Shown: positions 43,228-51,584 of the stretch, one piece after another | How positions within the stretch are numbered: the first letter of the stretch is position 1 | How the letters are laid out: every line of letters starts with the position of its first letter | Position numbers and translations under genes: made by a program | The notes under the pieces: generated by a model | Databases searched by the model: none | Told to the model about the DNA's origin: nothing | Seen by the model: only the letters and a program-made list of their open reading frames with translations | Assembly (NCBI GenBank): GCA_051000755.1 | Contig: JBPCNZ010000099.1 | Location: 1-51,584, forward strand | Source of the DNA: JALZAH01 sp051000755 | Lineage (GTDB): Bacteria; Actinomycetota; Acidimicrobiia; Acidimicrobiales; Palsa-688 | DNA: 51,584 nucleotides | Direction: 5' to 3'

Positions 43228-44385
43228 CTAGGCGACCCGGTCGAGGGCGTCGTCGAGGTCGGCGACGAGATCGACCGCGCTCTCCACGCCGACCGACAGC
43301 CGCAGCAACCCGGGGTCGACGGCCAGCGGGGACCCGGCCACCGACGAGTGGGTCATCTGGTGGGGGTGTTCGATCAGGGACTCCACGGCTCCGAGCGACT
43401 CGGCCAGGGTGAACAGCCTCGTCGAGCGGGCCACCTCCAACGCCGCTGGTTGGCCACCGGCCAGCACGAACGACACCATGCCACCGAATCCGCTCATCTG
43501 CCGGGCCGCCAGGGCATGTCCGGGGTGGTCCGGTCGGCCCGGGTAGAGGACCCGCCCCACGGCCCGGTGGCGTTCGAGGGCTTCAACGACCACCGCCGCG
43601 TTGGCGTTGTGGCGGTCCATCCGCAACGGCAGGGTCTTGATGCCGCGCAGGACCAGGAAGCAGTCGAAGGGGCTGGGAACGCCGCCCACCGCGTTCTGGA
43701 AGAAGGCCACCTCCTCGCCCCGTCCGGCGTCGGCGGCGCCGACGAAACCGCCGACCACGTCGCTGTGGCCGCCCAGGTACTTGGTGGTGGAGTGCACGAC
43801 GAAGTCGGCCCCGAGCGACAAGGGCTGTTGCAGGTACGGGGTGGCAAACGTGTTGTCCACCACGACCGATGCCCCGTGGCGGTGGGCGATGTCGGCCACG
43901 GCCGCGATGTCGATGATGTTGAGCATCGGGTTGGAGGGTGTCTCGATCCACACCATCTTGGTGGTCGGCCGCCACGCCGCCTCGATGGCGTCGAGATCGG
44001 CGAGCGCCACCGCCGTGTGGTCGATCCCCATCCGCCGGTGCACCTTGTCGATCAGGCGGAAGGTACCGCCGTAGGCGTCGGTCGGGATCACCAGGTGGTC
44101 GCCCGGAAGGAGGAGGTGCAGCAGGGCGTTCTCGGCGGCCAGCCCGCTGGAGAACGCCAACCCCCTCTCGGCTCCCTCCAGGGCGGCCAGGCACGCCTCG
44201 AGGGTGGCCCGGGTGGGGTTGCCGCTCCGGCTGTATTCGAAGCCCTGGTGGTTGCCGACCGACTCCTGGGCGTAGGTGGTGGCCATGGAGATGCCGGGGA
44301 CGACCGCTCCCGTCTGGGGATCCGGGTGCTGGCCGGCGTGCACCGCCAGGGTCTCGAAGCCGGGTCGGGCCGGTGGGCGGGTCAT
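43228..44385 (-). CDS. metB: cystathionine gamma-synthase/lyase (Cys/Met metabolism PLP enzyme)
   Basis: A 385-residue PLP enzyme of the cystathionine gamma-synthase family. The PLP lysine is in VHSTTKYLGGHSDVVGG; other marks are FEYSRSGNPTR, AFSSGLAAENALL and WIETPSNPMLNIID. The ATG overlaps the cystathionine beta-synthase stop by four bases. Gamma-synthase (metB) and gamma-lyase (mccB) are hard to separate by sequence; next to beta-synthase, a role in reverse transsulfuration to cysteine is at least as likely. Confidence 0.9.
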   Translation of the reverse strand: MTRPPARPGFETLAVHAGQHPDPQTGAVVPGISMATTYAQESVGNHQGFEYSRSGNPTRATLEACLAALEGAERGLAFSSGLAAENALLHLLLPGDHLVIPTDAYGGTFRLIDKVHRRMGIDHTAVALADLDAIEAAWRPTTKMVWIETPSNPMLNIIDIAAVADIAHRHGASVVVDNTFATPYLQQPLSLGADFVVHSTTKYLGGHSDVVGGFVGAADAGRGEEVAFFQNAVGGVPSPFDCFLVLRGIKTLPLRMDRHNANAAVVVEALERHRAVGRVLYPGRPDHPGHALAARQMSGFGGMVSFVLAGGQPAALEVARSTRLFTLAESLGAVESLIEHPHQMTHSSVAGSPLAVDPGLLRLSVGVESAVDLVADLDDALDRVA

Positions 44386-46043
44386 GGCTTGGGCTGGGCC
44401 AGGAAGTCGAGGAGGTCCGAGCGGGTCAGGATCCCCGTCGGGCTGCCCTCGTCGACCACCAGGACAGCCGAGGCCTCACTGAGGCGGGCGGCGGCCACGT
44501 CGACGGTCTCCCCGGTGCCGATCATCGGCAGGGGTGGATCCATGACCTCACCCAGCGGTCGGTCGATGACCCCCGGATCGCCGAGCGCCATCTCCAGCAG
44601 GTGGCGGTCGCTGACCGTGCCCACCACCTCGGCCAGGGCCACCGGCGGCTCGGCTTTGACGACCGGCATCTGGGACACGCCGTACTCGCGGAGGATGGCG
44701 ATGGCGGAGCGCACCGTCTCGTCGGGGTGGACGTGAACCAGGCGCGGCAGCGACGCGCCGCTCTTGGCCGCCAGGACCGATTCGACCGTGTCTCCCGCCG
44801 AGCGCAGGAATCCGTGATCGGCCATCCATTCGTCGTTGTACACCTTGGACAGGTAGCCACGCCCGGAGTCGGGGAGGAGCACGACCACCACCGCGTCGGG
44901 GCCGAGGTCGCGGCCGATCTCGATCGCCGCCCACACGGCCGTCCCGCAGGAGCCGCCGGCCAGGATGCCTTCTTCGGTCGTGACCAGCCGGGCGGTGAGG
45001 AAGCTGTCGCGGTCGGACACCTTGACCACCCGGTCGGCCACCGTCTTGTCGTAGGTGGTGGGCCAGAAGTCCTCGCCGATGCCTTCGACCAGGTAGGGAC
45101 GGCCACTGCCTCCCGAGTACACCGAACCCTCGGGGTCGGCGCCGATGACCTGGACATCGGGGTTCTGCGACTTGAGGTAGCGTCCGACGCCCGAGATCGT
45201 CCCGCCGGTGCCGATGCTGGCCACGAAGTGGGTGATGCGCCCGGCCGTCTGGCGCCAGATCTCCGGGCCCGTGGTGGCCACGTGGGCGGCGGGGTTGGCG
45301 TGGTTGTCGTACTGGTTGGGCATGAACGCGCCCGGCGTGGTCTCGGTTAGGCGCCGGGCGGTCTGATAGTAGGAGTCGGGGTGATCGGGCTCGACGGCAC
45401 TGGGGCAGACCACCACCTCGGCCCCGTAGGCCCGCAGCAGGTCGACCTTCTCCTTGGCGATCTTGTCGGGCATGGTGAAGATGCAGCGGTAACCCCGGCG
45501 GGCGGCGACGATGGCGAGACCGGTCCCGGTGTTGCCCGACGTCGGCTCCACGATGGTGCCCCCCGGCCCCAGCAGGCCGTCCTGCTCGGCGGCGATGATC
45601 ATGGTGAGCGCCGGCCGGTCCTTGACGCTGCCTCCCGGGTTGAGATATTCGAGCTTGGCCACCAGGGTGCAGCTCAGGTCGCGACCCATCCGGTCCAGAC
45701 GGACCAGGGGCGTGTTGCCGATGAGGTCGACGAGTGAGTCGGCGACCTCCATGGGTGGCCCGGAGTCGCTGAGAGGCTCGATGTCGATGCCGGCGGGCAG
45801 GGCGTCTTCGGGTGCCGTGTCGGTGTAGAGCCTCACCGCCAGGCCGGCGGTGTTCAGGTCAAGGGCGGCGGCCAGGGCCTCGCCGGGCGGGCCGACGACC
45901 CCCACCCACCGGGGGATGTGGGCCCGAAGGTCGGCCACCACGTCCGCCGACAATGGGCGAGCGGGGACAATGACGATCCGACGGGCCTTGGTCGCCAGGC
46001 GATCCGGCACGTCGAACGCCTCGATGGCAACGAGCACGTCCAT
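44382..46043 (-). CDS. cbs: cystathionine beta-synthase with N-terminal extension
   Basis: A 553-residue protein. Residues 98-430 are a beta-replacing PLP enzyme: VDLIGNTPLVRLDR, the PLP lysine in NPGGSVKDRPA, EPTSGNTGTGLA and ASIGTGGTISGVGRYLK. Residues 435-550 hold a pair of CBS domains. It condenses serine and homocysteine to cystathionine. The first 97 residues (MDVLVAIEAFDVPDRLATKA onward) are in frame and look like a small alpha/beta domain not usual in this enzyme; a second start at ATG 45752 would give the normal length. The upstream glucokinase gene ends 12 bases before ATG 46043. Confidence 0.9.
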   Translation of the reverse strand: MDVLVAIEAFDVPDRLATKARRIVIVPARPLSADVVADLRAHIPRWVGVVGPPGEALAAALDLNTAGLAVRLYTDTAPEDALPAGIDIEPLSDSGPPMEVADSLVDLIGNTPLVRLDRMGRDLSCTLVAKLEYLNPGGSVKDRPALTMIIAAEQDGLLGPGGTIVEPTSGNTGTGLAIVAARRGYRCIFTMPDKIAKEKVDLLRAYGAEVVVCPSAVEPDHPDSYYQTARRLTETTPGAFMPNQYDNHANPAAHVATTGPEIWRQTAGRITHFVASIGTGGTISGVGRYLKSQNPDVQVIGADPEGSVYSGGSGRPYLVEGIGEDFWPTTYDKTVADRVVKVSDRDSFLTARLVTTEEGILAGGSCGTAVWAAIEIGRDLGPDAVVVVLLPDSGRGYLSKVYNDEWMADHGFLRSAGDTVESVLAAKSGASLPRLVHVHPDETVRSAIAILREYGVSQMPVVKAEPPVALAEVVGTVSDRHLLEMALGDPGVIDRPLGEVMDPPLPMIGTGETVDVAAARLSEASAVLVVDEGSPTGILTRSDLLDFLAQPKP

Positions 46044-46055
46044 GTGCCCCGAACG

Positions 46056-46814
46056 CTACTCGGCGCTCCGTCCCGCTTCGGCCAGATCGGCGGCCATGGC
46101 CGAGCCGACGATCCCTGCCTGGTTCCGAAGGACGGCGGGGACCACGGGAGTGCGGAGGTTCAGCTCGGGGAGGAACTTCTCGGCCTTCTTGCTCACCCCG
46201 CCGCCGATGACGAGGAGATCGGGCCACAGGTAGTCCTCCAACACCTTGAGGTAGGCCTGGAGGTGGGCGGCCCACGGCTTCCAACCCAGACCGGTCCGCT
46301 CCCGGGCACCGGCGCTGGCCATGGTCTCGGCGTCGACCCCGCCGACCTCGAGGTGGCCGAGCTCGGAGTTGGGGATGAGCCGGCCGTCGTGGAGGAGGGC
46401 CGTGCCGAGGCCGGTGCCGACGGTGATCACCACCACCAGCCCTGACTGGTCGCGGGCGGCCCCGAAGTTGGCCTCGGCCACCCCGGCGGCATCGGCGTCG
46501 TTGAGGGCGGTGACGCCGACGCCGAGAGCACGGCCGATGAGCGTCTCGATGTTGGTGCCGATCCATGACGCATCCACGTTGGCGGCCGTCCGGGCCACGC
46601 CGGCGGTGACGACCGCGGGGAAGGTGCAGCCGACCGGGCCCGGCCAGGAAAGTTGGGCAATGACGTCCGCTACCACGGCCGCCACCGCCTCGGGCGTGGA
46701 GGGCGATGGCGTGGCCAGCCGCAACCGCTCCGATGCCAGCTGCCCGGTGCTCAGGTCGACCCTGGCCGCCTTGATCCCCGATCCACCGATGTCGATCCCG
46801 CATCCCAGCCCCAC
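46056..46814 (-). CDS. ppgK: polyphosphate glucokinase
   Basis: A 252-residue ROK-family sugar kinase. GIDIGGSGIKAARVDL is the phosphate loop, FPAVV and ANVDASWIGTNIE match polyphosphate glucokinases, and LNDADAAGVAEA has the catalytic Asp. VGTGLGTALLHDG and PNSELGHLEVGG follow. The ROK zinc-binding cysteines are missing, as expected for this actinobacterial branch. It phosphorylates glucose with polyphosphate or ATP. It is the first gene of the minus-strand run and is divergent from the acyl-CoA dehydrogenase. Confidence 0.92.
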   Translation of the reverse strand: MGLGCGIDIGGSGIKAARVDLSTGQLASERLRLATPSPSTPEAVAAVVADVIAQLSWPGPVGCTFPAVVTAGVARTAANVDASWIGTNIETLIGRALGVGVTALNDADAAGVAEANFGAARDQSGLVVVITVGTGLGTALLHDGRLIPNSELGHLEVGGVDAETMASAGARERTGLGWKPWAAHLQAYLKVLEDYLWPDLLVIGGGVSKKAEKFLPELNLRTPVVPAVLRNQAGIVGSAMAADLAEAGRSAE

Positions 46815-46875
46815 GGCCTCACCCTACGTGGAGGGAGCCGGGCCCGGCGTGAACCGGGATTGGTATCGTGGGGAC

Positions 46876-48135
46876 GTGGACCCTCGTTACCCAGCCGAAG
46901 CCGAGACGTACCGGGAAAAGGTGCGGGCCTTTCTCGGCGAGCACCTCCCCACCGATTGGCAGGGGATCGGCTCCCTCTCCGCCGATGAGGCGGCGACCTT
47001 CGCCCACCAGTGGCGGGCCACGTTGCACGAGCACGGGCTGCTGGCGGCGGCCTGGCCCAAGGAATACGGGGGCGGGGGCCTGTCGGCCCTCGAGCAGGTG
47101 GTTCTCGTCGAGGAACTGTTCAAGGCCGGTGTGCCCACCGGGACGGGCAACGACGTGTTCGGCATCCAGATGGTGGGCAACACCATCCTGGCCTGGGGGA
47201 CCGACGAGCAGAAGCGTCACTTCCTGCCCCGGATCCTCTCCGGTGAGGACACGTGGTGCCAGGGGTACTCCGAGCCCGGCGCCGGTTCGGACCTGGGCAG
47301 CCTCGGGTGCCGGGCGGTGCTCGACGGCGACGAGTGGGTGATCAACGGGCAGAAGATCTGGACCTCGGCGGCGCAGTCGGCCAACATGATCTTCGTCCTG
47401 TGCCGCAGCGACCCCGACCTGCCGAAGCACAAGGGCATCACCTTCCTCCTGGTACCCATGGACCAGCCCGGCGTCGAGGTTCGCCCGATCAGGATGCTCA
47501 ACGGCTCTTCGGAGTTCAACGAAACCTTCTTCACCGATGCCCGCACCCCCCGGGACAATGTCATCGGAGGGGTCAACGAGGGGTGGGCGGTGGCCATGAC
47601 CCTGCTCGGCTACGAGCGGGGAGAGGCGGCGGCGACGGTGCCGATCTCGTTCCGGGCCGAGCTCGACCGCCTCCTGGCCCTGGCGACCGAGCGCGGCAAG
47701 AACACCGATCCGCTCATCCGTCAGCGCCTGGCCTGGTGCTACAGCCAGGTCGAGATCATGCGTTTCTTGGGGATGCGAACCCTGACCGGGTTCCTGGCCG
47801 GCGCCTCCCCCGGGCCCGAGGGCTCGATCTTCAAGCTCTTCTGGAGTGAGTACCACCGCAAGGTCACCGAGCTCTCGGTGGACATCCTCGGCGCTGACGC
47901 CATGGTGCCGTCCGGCCGCTCCCCGACCAGCGCGTTCCAGGCCGACGATGTCGGTGCCCCCAACGACAGCGCATCGTGGGTCGGGACGTTCCTGTCGGCG
48001 CGCGCCGGGACGATCTACGCGGGGACGTCCCAGATCCAGCGCAACATCCTGGGGGAGATGGTCCTGGGCCTGCCCAAGGAGCCCGCTGGGCCGCGTCTGA
48101 CCTGGCGGGAGCTGCAACAGGCCCAGGGTCGCTGA
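46876..48135 (+). CDS. acyl-CoA dehydrogenase
   Basis: A 419-residue FAD-dependent acyl-CoA dehydrogenase. It has the FAD/substrate stretch CQGYSEPGAGSDLGSL, INGQKIWTSAA, and the C-terminal AGTIYAGTSQIQRNILGEMVLGLP. The usual catalytic glutamate position cannot be set with confidence, and the subfamily (short-, medium- or special-chain) is not clear. GTG 46876 (MDPRYPAEAE) is the start; the frame continues upstream over the divergent glucokinase gene without family sequence. Its electrons would pass to electron-transfer flavoprotein and perhaps to the EtfD-like protein at 815-2902. Confidence 0.92.
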   Translation: MDPRYPAEAETYREKVRAFLGEHLPTDWQGIGSLSADEAATFAHQWRATLHEHGLLAAAWPKEYGGGGLSALEQVVLVEELFKAGVPTGTGNDVFGIQMVGNTILAWGTDEQKRHFLPRILSGEDTWCQGYSEPGAGSDLGSLGCRAVLDGDEWVINGQKIWTSAAQSANMIFVLCRSDPDLPKHKGITFLLVPMDQPGVEVRPIRMLNGSSEFNETFFTDARTPRDNVIGGVNEGWAVAMTLLGYERGEAAATVPISFRAELDRLLALATERGKNTDPLIRQRLAWCYSQVEIMRFLGMRTLTGFLAGASPGPEGSIFKLFWSEYHRKVTELSVDILGADAMVPSGRSPTSAFQADDVGAPNDSASWVGTFLSARAGTIYAGTSQIQRNILGEMVLGLPKEPAGPRLTWRELQQAQGR

Positions 48136-48137
48136 AG

Positions 48138-48956
48138 TCAGGCGCGGATCTCGGCCTGCAGGCGCCGGGCGTTGCCGCCGGTCACGGCGGCGTGGGTAGC
48201 CGGGTCCAGGCCCATCCCCGCCACCCACGCCAGGGAGTCGGTCACGGTCACGAAGGTGTTGGGCGCATCGGAGCCGAACAGCACCTTGTCGCCCACAGCA
48301 GCCACCGCCCCTGGCGGGGCGAGGACGGCCTCGAAGACGACCGGCGTCAGATCCACGTACAGCTCGCGGTGGCGGGCGACGAGATCGAGGGCGGTGGCCG
48401 CCGCCGCGTGCCCGCAGTGGGCGATGATGATCCTGGCCTGGGGCCAGCGGCGGGCGACTGTGGCGATGGGCTCCAACTCCGTCTCCGCCGTGTGGCCGGA
48501 GATGGCGTGGCCCGCGTGCACGACGGTCGGCAGGGAGATCGAGGACGTGTAGGCCCACACCGCGTCGAGCCGGGGGTCATCCGGGCTGTAGTCGCCGACG
48601 GAGCAGTGCAGCTTGAGGACCCGGGCACCCAGGTCCTCGACGGCGCGGCGGACGGTTTCGACGGGCTCGTCGTCGCCCGGGTGGGTCGTCGCCCCCGCCA
48701 CGATGCGCACCGGTCCGTCCTCCTGGCCGGCGGCGATGGTCGCCGTGGCCTGGTTGAGCCCGTCGGACACGTCGGGTTTGTGAGCGTAGGGGAGGGTCCA
48801 CGCCTCCTCCACGCCCTCCTCGGCCAGGCGGGCGCAGACGGCGTGGTGGTCGGCGGGGTAGGCCCAGGCCTCGTAGCCCAGGCGGTCGGCAAAGAAGCGG
48901 CGGACGGCGGCGCCCAGCCGCTCGGGCAGGAGATGGATGTGGCTGTCGACGGTCAT
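48138..48956 (-). CDS. amidohydrolase-2 family metal hydrolase
   Basis: A 272-residue TIM-barrel hydrolase of the amidohydrolase-2 family. The metal site is seen in DSHIHLLPE (residues 4-12), VVHAGHAISGH, IIAHCGHAAAATALD and the catalytic Asp in FGSDAPNTF. Family members act as decarboxylases or lactone hydrolases on small acids; no substrate can be named. Its ATG overlaps the stop of the potassium channel gene by four bases, and it ends two bases from the convergent acyl-CoA dehydrogenase. Confidence 0.85.
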   Translation of the reverse strand: MTVDSHIHLLPERLGAAVRRFFADRLGYEAWAYPADHHAVCARLAEEGVEEAWTLPYAHKPDVSDGLNQATATIAAGQEDGPVRIVAGATTHPGDDEPVETVRRAVEDLGARVLKLHCSVGDYSPDDPRLDAVWAYTSSISLPTVVHAGHAISGHTAETELEPIATVARRWPQARIIIAHCGHAAAATALDLVARHRELYVDLTPVVFEAVLAPPGAVAAVGDKVLFGSDAPNTFVTVTDSLAWVAGMGLDPATHAAVTGGNARRLQAEIRA

Positions 48957-50833
48957 GGGGCGGGCCTCGGGTCTGATTCGGGGCGGGCCGTGGGTCGCTC
49001 CGCCGTCGCGGTCTCGACGGCGTCGGCCTCGGCGTCGCGGCGAAGGGCGACGAGGAGCTCCCGGTAGGGACCGATCACATAGGCGCGGTCACCAGGGGCG
49101 AAGCGAGTGTCGCGCCGGGGCGGATGCTCGAGATGGCCACCCTCGGCCCGGGCGATGGCCACCACCCGAAGGCGGGCCGGGAGCTGCTGCATGGCCAGGC
49201 CGGCCAGGCCCCCGGCGGCGGCGACGGTGAGTCGGGCCACGAGGAGCAGCTCGCGCTCCACGTAGAAGGTGGAGAGGATGTCGAGGCCGAGAGCGGCGCC
49301 GACAAACCAGGGGGCGGCCAGCGCCGAGGTGCTCCGCACGTAGCGGAAGCCGAAGTCGCGCTCGACGATCCGGCCCATGTTGCGGTCGAACACCCTCAGG
49401 ACGACGGGGATGTCCCGGCCGGTCCGGCGCGTGTGCGACCGCATGGCCAGGCCCGTCTCGATGTTGGTGAGGTCGTTGCTGGTCATCACGGCCACCGCCA
49501 CCGAGTCGGCCACGTTGGCCATCTCGATGGTGCCGTCCGTGGTGGCGTCGGCGATGAGCACGGGCACGGCGAGGGCCCGGGCCCGGGGTAGGTTGCGGTT
49601 GTCGTCGTCCCGTTCGACGACGACGACCGGGATCCCCTCTTCCACCAGGCCCTCGACGACGCGCAGGCCGATGGCGCCCAGGCCGACGACCACCACATGG
49701 TCGGTCGCCTGCTCGATCTGGCGGTGACCGAGGGTTTCGGCGATTCTCCGGCTGACCAGGACGTTGGTCAGCAGGGCGAGCAGGGCGGTGACCAGACCGG
49801 CCCCGGCGATCATCAGGACCAGTCCGAAGACGACCAGCCAGGGCGACTGAGACGAGTACGTGAAGTCCCCGAAGCCGACGGTCACCACCGTTTCCACCGT
49901 GAAGTAGAGGCCGTTGAGCAGGGACATCCCACCTGGCCGGCGGTAGCTGAGATGCAACACGATGGTCGAGATGACGACGAGGGCGACGAGGGCGCTGAAG
50001 GTGACCCGGAAGGGCCGGGTGGTGTCCGACCAGACCAGGCGCCAGGCCCGGGAGGCCCGGCGCCGGAGCGCCTCTTGGTGCCGGCGCCGGTGCCGGTTCC
50101 GCGCCACCGTGTCGACGCTGCGAGCGGGGATACGGGCCGGGCCCAGGCCCGCCAGCTCGGAGCCCGCGCCGATGACCACCACCCGGTCGCCGGCCGTCAC
50201 CGGCTGGTCCCGGCCGGGGCACAGATCGACGGCGTTGCCGTCGTCGGTGATGACCGCCAGGGGAGCAAGATCGCCGTAGAGATCCCGCAGCGTCGAGGAT
50301 CGTGCCGCCCTGGTCTCGAGGACCGTGAAGGTCTCACCTCCGAGATCGAGGTCGCGGGTGGCCTGACGCAGGCAAGCCTCGACCACGGAGGGGGCGGCGA
50401 GGGCGGTGACGTCAAGCACGGTGCCCGAACCGGTCACCTCGGCCACGGCGCCGGCCACCGCGGTGTTGACCATGCGCAGCACCACCCGGAGGTCGCGCCG
50501 GACGTTGTTGGCGACCAGGGCCACCTCCAGGGTGTCGAGGTCGTCGTCGGCCACCGCGATCAGGGCTCGGGCCCCGGCGATCCCGGCGGCGGCGAGAGTG
50601 GCGGTGAGATCGGGGGTGGCCACCATCCGGGGCACCTGCCAGCCTTCCAGCACGCTGATCAAGCGCCGGTCGGTCTGGTCGTCGACCACCACAACATTCA
50701 CCCCGGCGGAGTGCAGCTGCTCCACGATGCGAACCCCCAGGCCGCGCAGGCCGAACACGATGACATGATCGGTCGCGTCCCTCCATCCTCGCGGCACCCA
50801 CGCATCCTGCCCGATACCCAGCGGGCGCGGCAC
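48953..50833 (-). CDS. potassium channel with RCK domains on both sides of the pore
   Basis: A 626-residue protein. Residues 20-230 form an RCK/TrkA-N Rossmann domain (HVIVFGLRGLGVRIVEQL) plus a TrkA-C part. Two membrane helices at about 285-307 and 335-365 flank the pore loop with the selectivity filter TVGFGDFT. A second RCK domain follows (HVVVVGLGAIGLRVVEGL) with its own C-terminal part. The filter is the classic potassium sequence, and the RCK domains should bind nucleotide or ions to gate it. The N-terminal RCK before the pore is less usual. The tail after residue 600 is charged and disordered. It is cotranscribed with the amidohydrolase. Confidence 0.88.
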   Translation of the reverse strand: MPRPLGIGQDAWVPRGWRDATDHVIVFGLRGLGVRIVEQLHSAGVNVVVVDDQTDRRLISVLEGWQVPRMVATPDLTATLAAAGIAGARALIAVADDDLDTLEVALVANNVRRDLRVVLRMVNTAVAGAVAEVTGSGTVLDVTALAAPSVVEACLRQATRDLDLGGETFTVLETRAARSSTLRDLYGDLAPLAVITDDGNAVDLCPGRDQPVTAGDRVVVIGAGSELAGLGPARIPARSVDTVARNRHRRRHQEALRRRASRAWRLVWSDTTRPFRVTFSALVALVVISTIVLHLSYRRPGGMSLLNGLYFTVETVVTVGFGDFTYSSQSPWLVVFGLVLMIAGAGLVTALLALLTNVLVSRRIAETLGHRQIEQATDHVVVVGLGAIGLRVVEGLVEEGIPVVVVERDDDNRNLPRARALAVPVLIADATTDGTIEMANVADSVAVAVMTSNDLTNIETGLAMRSHTRRTGRDIPVVLRVFDRNMGRIVERDFGFRYVRSTSALAAPWFVGAALGLDILSTFYVERELLLVARLTVAAAGGLAGLAMQQLPARLRVVAIARAEGGHLEHPPRRDTRFAPGDRAYVIGPYRELLVALRRDAEADAVETATAERPTARPESDPRPAP

Positions 50834-50909
50834 CCTCGTATGGCCAGCCGCTACAGTGATCGGCCAGCCCTCGTGGCCCGGTCCGCCCTGGCGAACCGGT
50901 CACGCGCAG

Positions 50910-50984
50910 GGACCTGTGGTGCAGTTTGGAGTGCACGCCGGCCTGTCAAGCCGGAGGTCGCGGGTTCAAATCCCGTCAGGTCCG
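50910..50984 (+). tRNA. tRNA-Asp (GTC)
   Basis: A complete cloverleaf: acceptor GGACCTG/CAGGTCC, anticodon stem CCGGC/GCCGG enclosing CTGTCAA with anticodon GTC, T loop TTCAAAT and discriminator G. CCA is not encoded. It is one base away from tRNA-Phe. Confidence 0.95.
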
Positions 50985-50985
50985 C

Positions 50986-51058
50986 GGTCGGATAGCTCAG
51001 TTGGTAGAGCGCGCGCCTGAAAAGCGCGAGGTCGTCGGATCGATGCCGACTCCGACCA
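50986..51058 (+). tRNA. tRNA-Phe (GAA)
   Basis: A complete cloverleaf: acceptor GGTCGGA/TCCGACC, D arm GCTCAGTTGGTAGAGC, anticodon stem CGCGC/GCGCG enclosing CTGAAAA with anticodon GAA, and discriminator A. CCA is not encoded. Confidence 0.95.
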
Positions 51059-51065
51059 CTCGGGT

Positions 51066-51090
51066 AAGGCCCTCCTCAGAGGGCCTTTCT
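51066..51090 (+). terminator. intrinsic terminator of the tRNA pair
   Basis: AAGGCCCTC (51066-51074) and GAGGGCCTT (51079-51087) form a perfect 9-bp stem with a four-base loop, followed by TCT. Confidence 0.85.
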
Positions 51091-51264
51091 GCCTCTTCGG
51101 GGACGTTCTGAGCGGGCGACCTCGAGGCGGTCGTGCCACCCCGTGCCACAGCAGAACCGGAACCGCTGCTCGCCGGAGGTGCCCGTCGGTGCCCGTGAAA
51201 ATGTGCTGCCGTCCTCCGTGCCGGCTCGACAGCCACGGAGAGCGGCCGGCGGAGCCACGGGCGA
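51091..51264. other. non-coding stretch after the tRNAs
   Basis: No gene, tRNA or clear signal is seen here. Short open frames on both strands are Arg/Pro-rich and unlike protein. It could be decayed integrated DNA, since tRNA genes are common insertion sites, but no integrase or attachment repeat is visible. Confidence 0.4.
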
Positions 51265-51521
51265 TCACGAGGCGATGAACGGCGGCGGGCAGTCGATGTG
51301 AATTGGTGGCCACGGACGCTTGGAAAGGCAACGCGTGGATGGCGCGTCCCCGATGTCGACCACTCTGGCCACCGCCATGGCTTCGTCCTCGCCGATCAGG
51401 ATGTACGCGCCGGGGACGATGCGCTCGGGGCGGAGCTGTCGTCATGAAGGGACCACGCCAGGCCGGTGTCGTCCATCGTGGTCAGGTCGACGGGGAGGTC
51501 GATCGTGATGTTGCGCCTCAA
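51265..51521 (-). pseudogene. degraded gene of unknown function
   Basis: On the minus strand a protein-like frame starts near a TTG at 51521 (RRNITIDLPVDLTTMDDTGL, then AWSLHDD) but reaches a stop soon after. A second frame, shifted by one base near 51440, continues plausibly as RPERIVPGAYILIGEDEAMA, then VARVVDIGD, and ends at 51265. Read together they look like one small protein with a frameshift. I do not recognise the family. Little can be said about the last 63 bases of the window. Confidence 0.35.
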
Positions 51522-51584
51522 GGGTCCCCGTCGGGATCGTCCCCCCGGAGAAGGACGAGCCCGTGATGGTCCACTAAGACTTAG

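Noticed and set aside
46876..48135. A special link between the acyl-CoA dehydrogenase and the EtfD-like protein
   Set aside because: They are more than 40 kb apart, and the functional connection is general to fatty acid oxidation, not evidence of a dedicated system.

Overview
The window is GC-rich, densely coding, bacterial DNA of actinobacterial type, and I would guess Acidimicrobiia or a close relative. The guess rests on a dnaK-grpE-dnaJ-hspR-clpB operon with a HAIR operator, a BldC-like regulator, a polyphosphate glucokinase, an EtfD-type iron-sulfur reductase, and the small-type PurL with separate PurS and PurQ. Species cannot be read from the sequence alone.

Layout. 1-805: the end of an unknown gene, then a Fur-family regulator. 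815-2902: a membrane Fe-S oxidoreductase (EtfD-like). 3061-7279: nitrogen control, with ammonium transporter AmtB, PII protein and, facing them, the PII-modifying enzyme GlnD. 7361-12317: a mobile element of about 4.9 kb, described below. 12346-19047: the heat-shock operon dnaK-grpE-dnaJ-hspR-clpB behind a HAIR operator. 19093-21776: a PadR regulator with its operator, then a DrrAB-type ABC exporter. 21781-25289: a YceI protein, a secreted S15/CocE-like hydrolase and a Bax1/YccA-type membrane protein. 25391-28046: a Ser/Thr kinase with an OmpA-like ectodomain, broken by a frameshift and an in-frame stop. 28143-38812: purine biosynthesis genes purA, purD, purE, purC, purS, purQ, purL, purF and purM, with a PHP phosphoesterase on the other strand. 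39011-42401: bldC-like, argJ, a hydrophilic protein and serA. 42406-46814 (minus strand): polyphosphate glucokinase, cystathionine beta-synthase, cystathionine gamma-synthase/lyase and a PP2C phosphatase in one run. 46876-50833: acyl-CoA dehydrogenase, amidohydrolase and an RCK-gated potassium channel. 50910-51087: tRNA-Asp, tRNA-Phe and a terminator. The last 0.5 kb holds only a degraded gene.

The most interesting region is the element between glnD and dnaK. It has 11-bp terminal inverted repeats (7370-7380 and 12298-12308), and the 9-bp sequence TCAGCAGTC lies directly outside both ends (7361-7369 and 12309-12317), as expected of a target-site duplication. It carries a DNA methyltransferase fused to an Mrr-like nuclease domain, a DDE transposase with an N-terminal SWIM zinc finger, a 53-residue zinc-ribbon protein, a winged-helix protein, an ImmA/IrrE-type metallopeptidase and a small membrane protein. 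It also carries a complete class II, leucine-like tRNA whose anticodon is CGG, which reads proline codon CCG. If leucyl-tRNA synthetase charges it, this tRNA would put leucine at CCG codons. Restriction enzyme, protease with putative regulator, and recoding tRNA on one transposon is the best candidate here for an undescribed system.

The rest is mainly conserved housekeeping. The nitrogen genes form a sensor-transporter circuit. The chaperone operon is probably autoregulated by HspR. The purine genes cover most steps to IMP plus the first step to AMP; purK, purN, purB and purH are not in the window.
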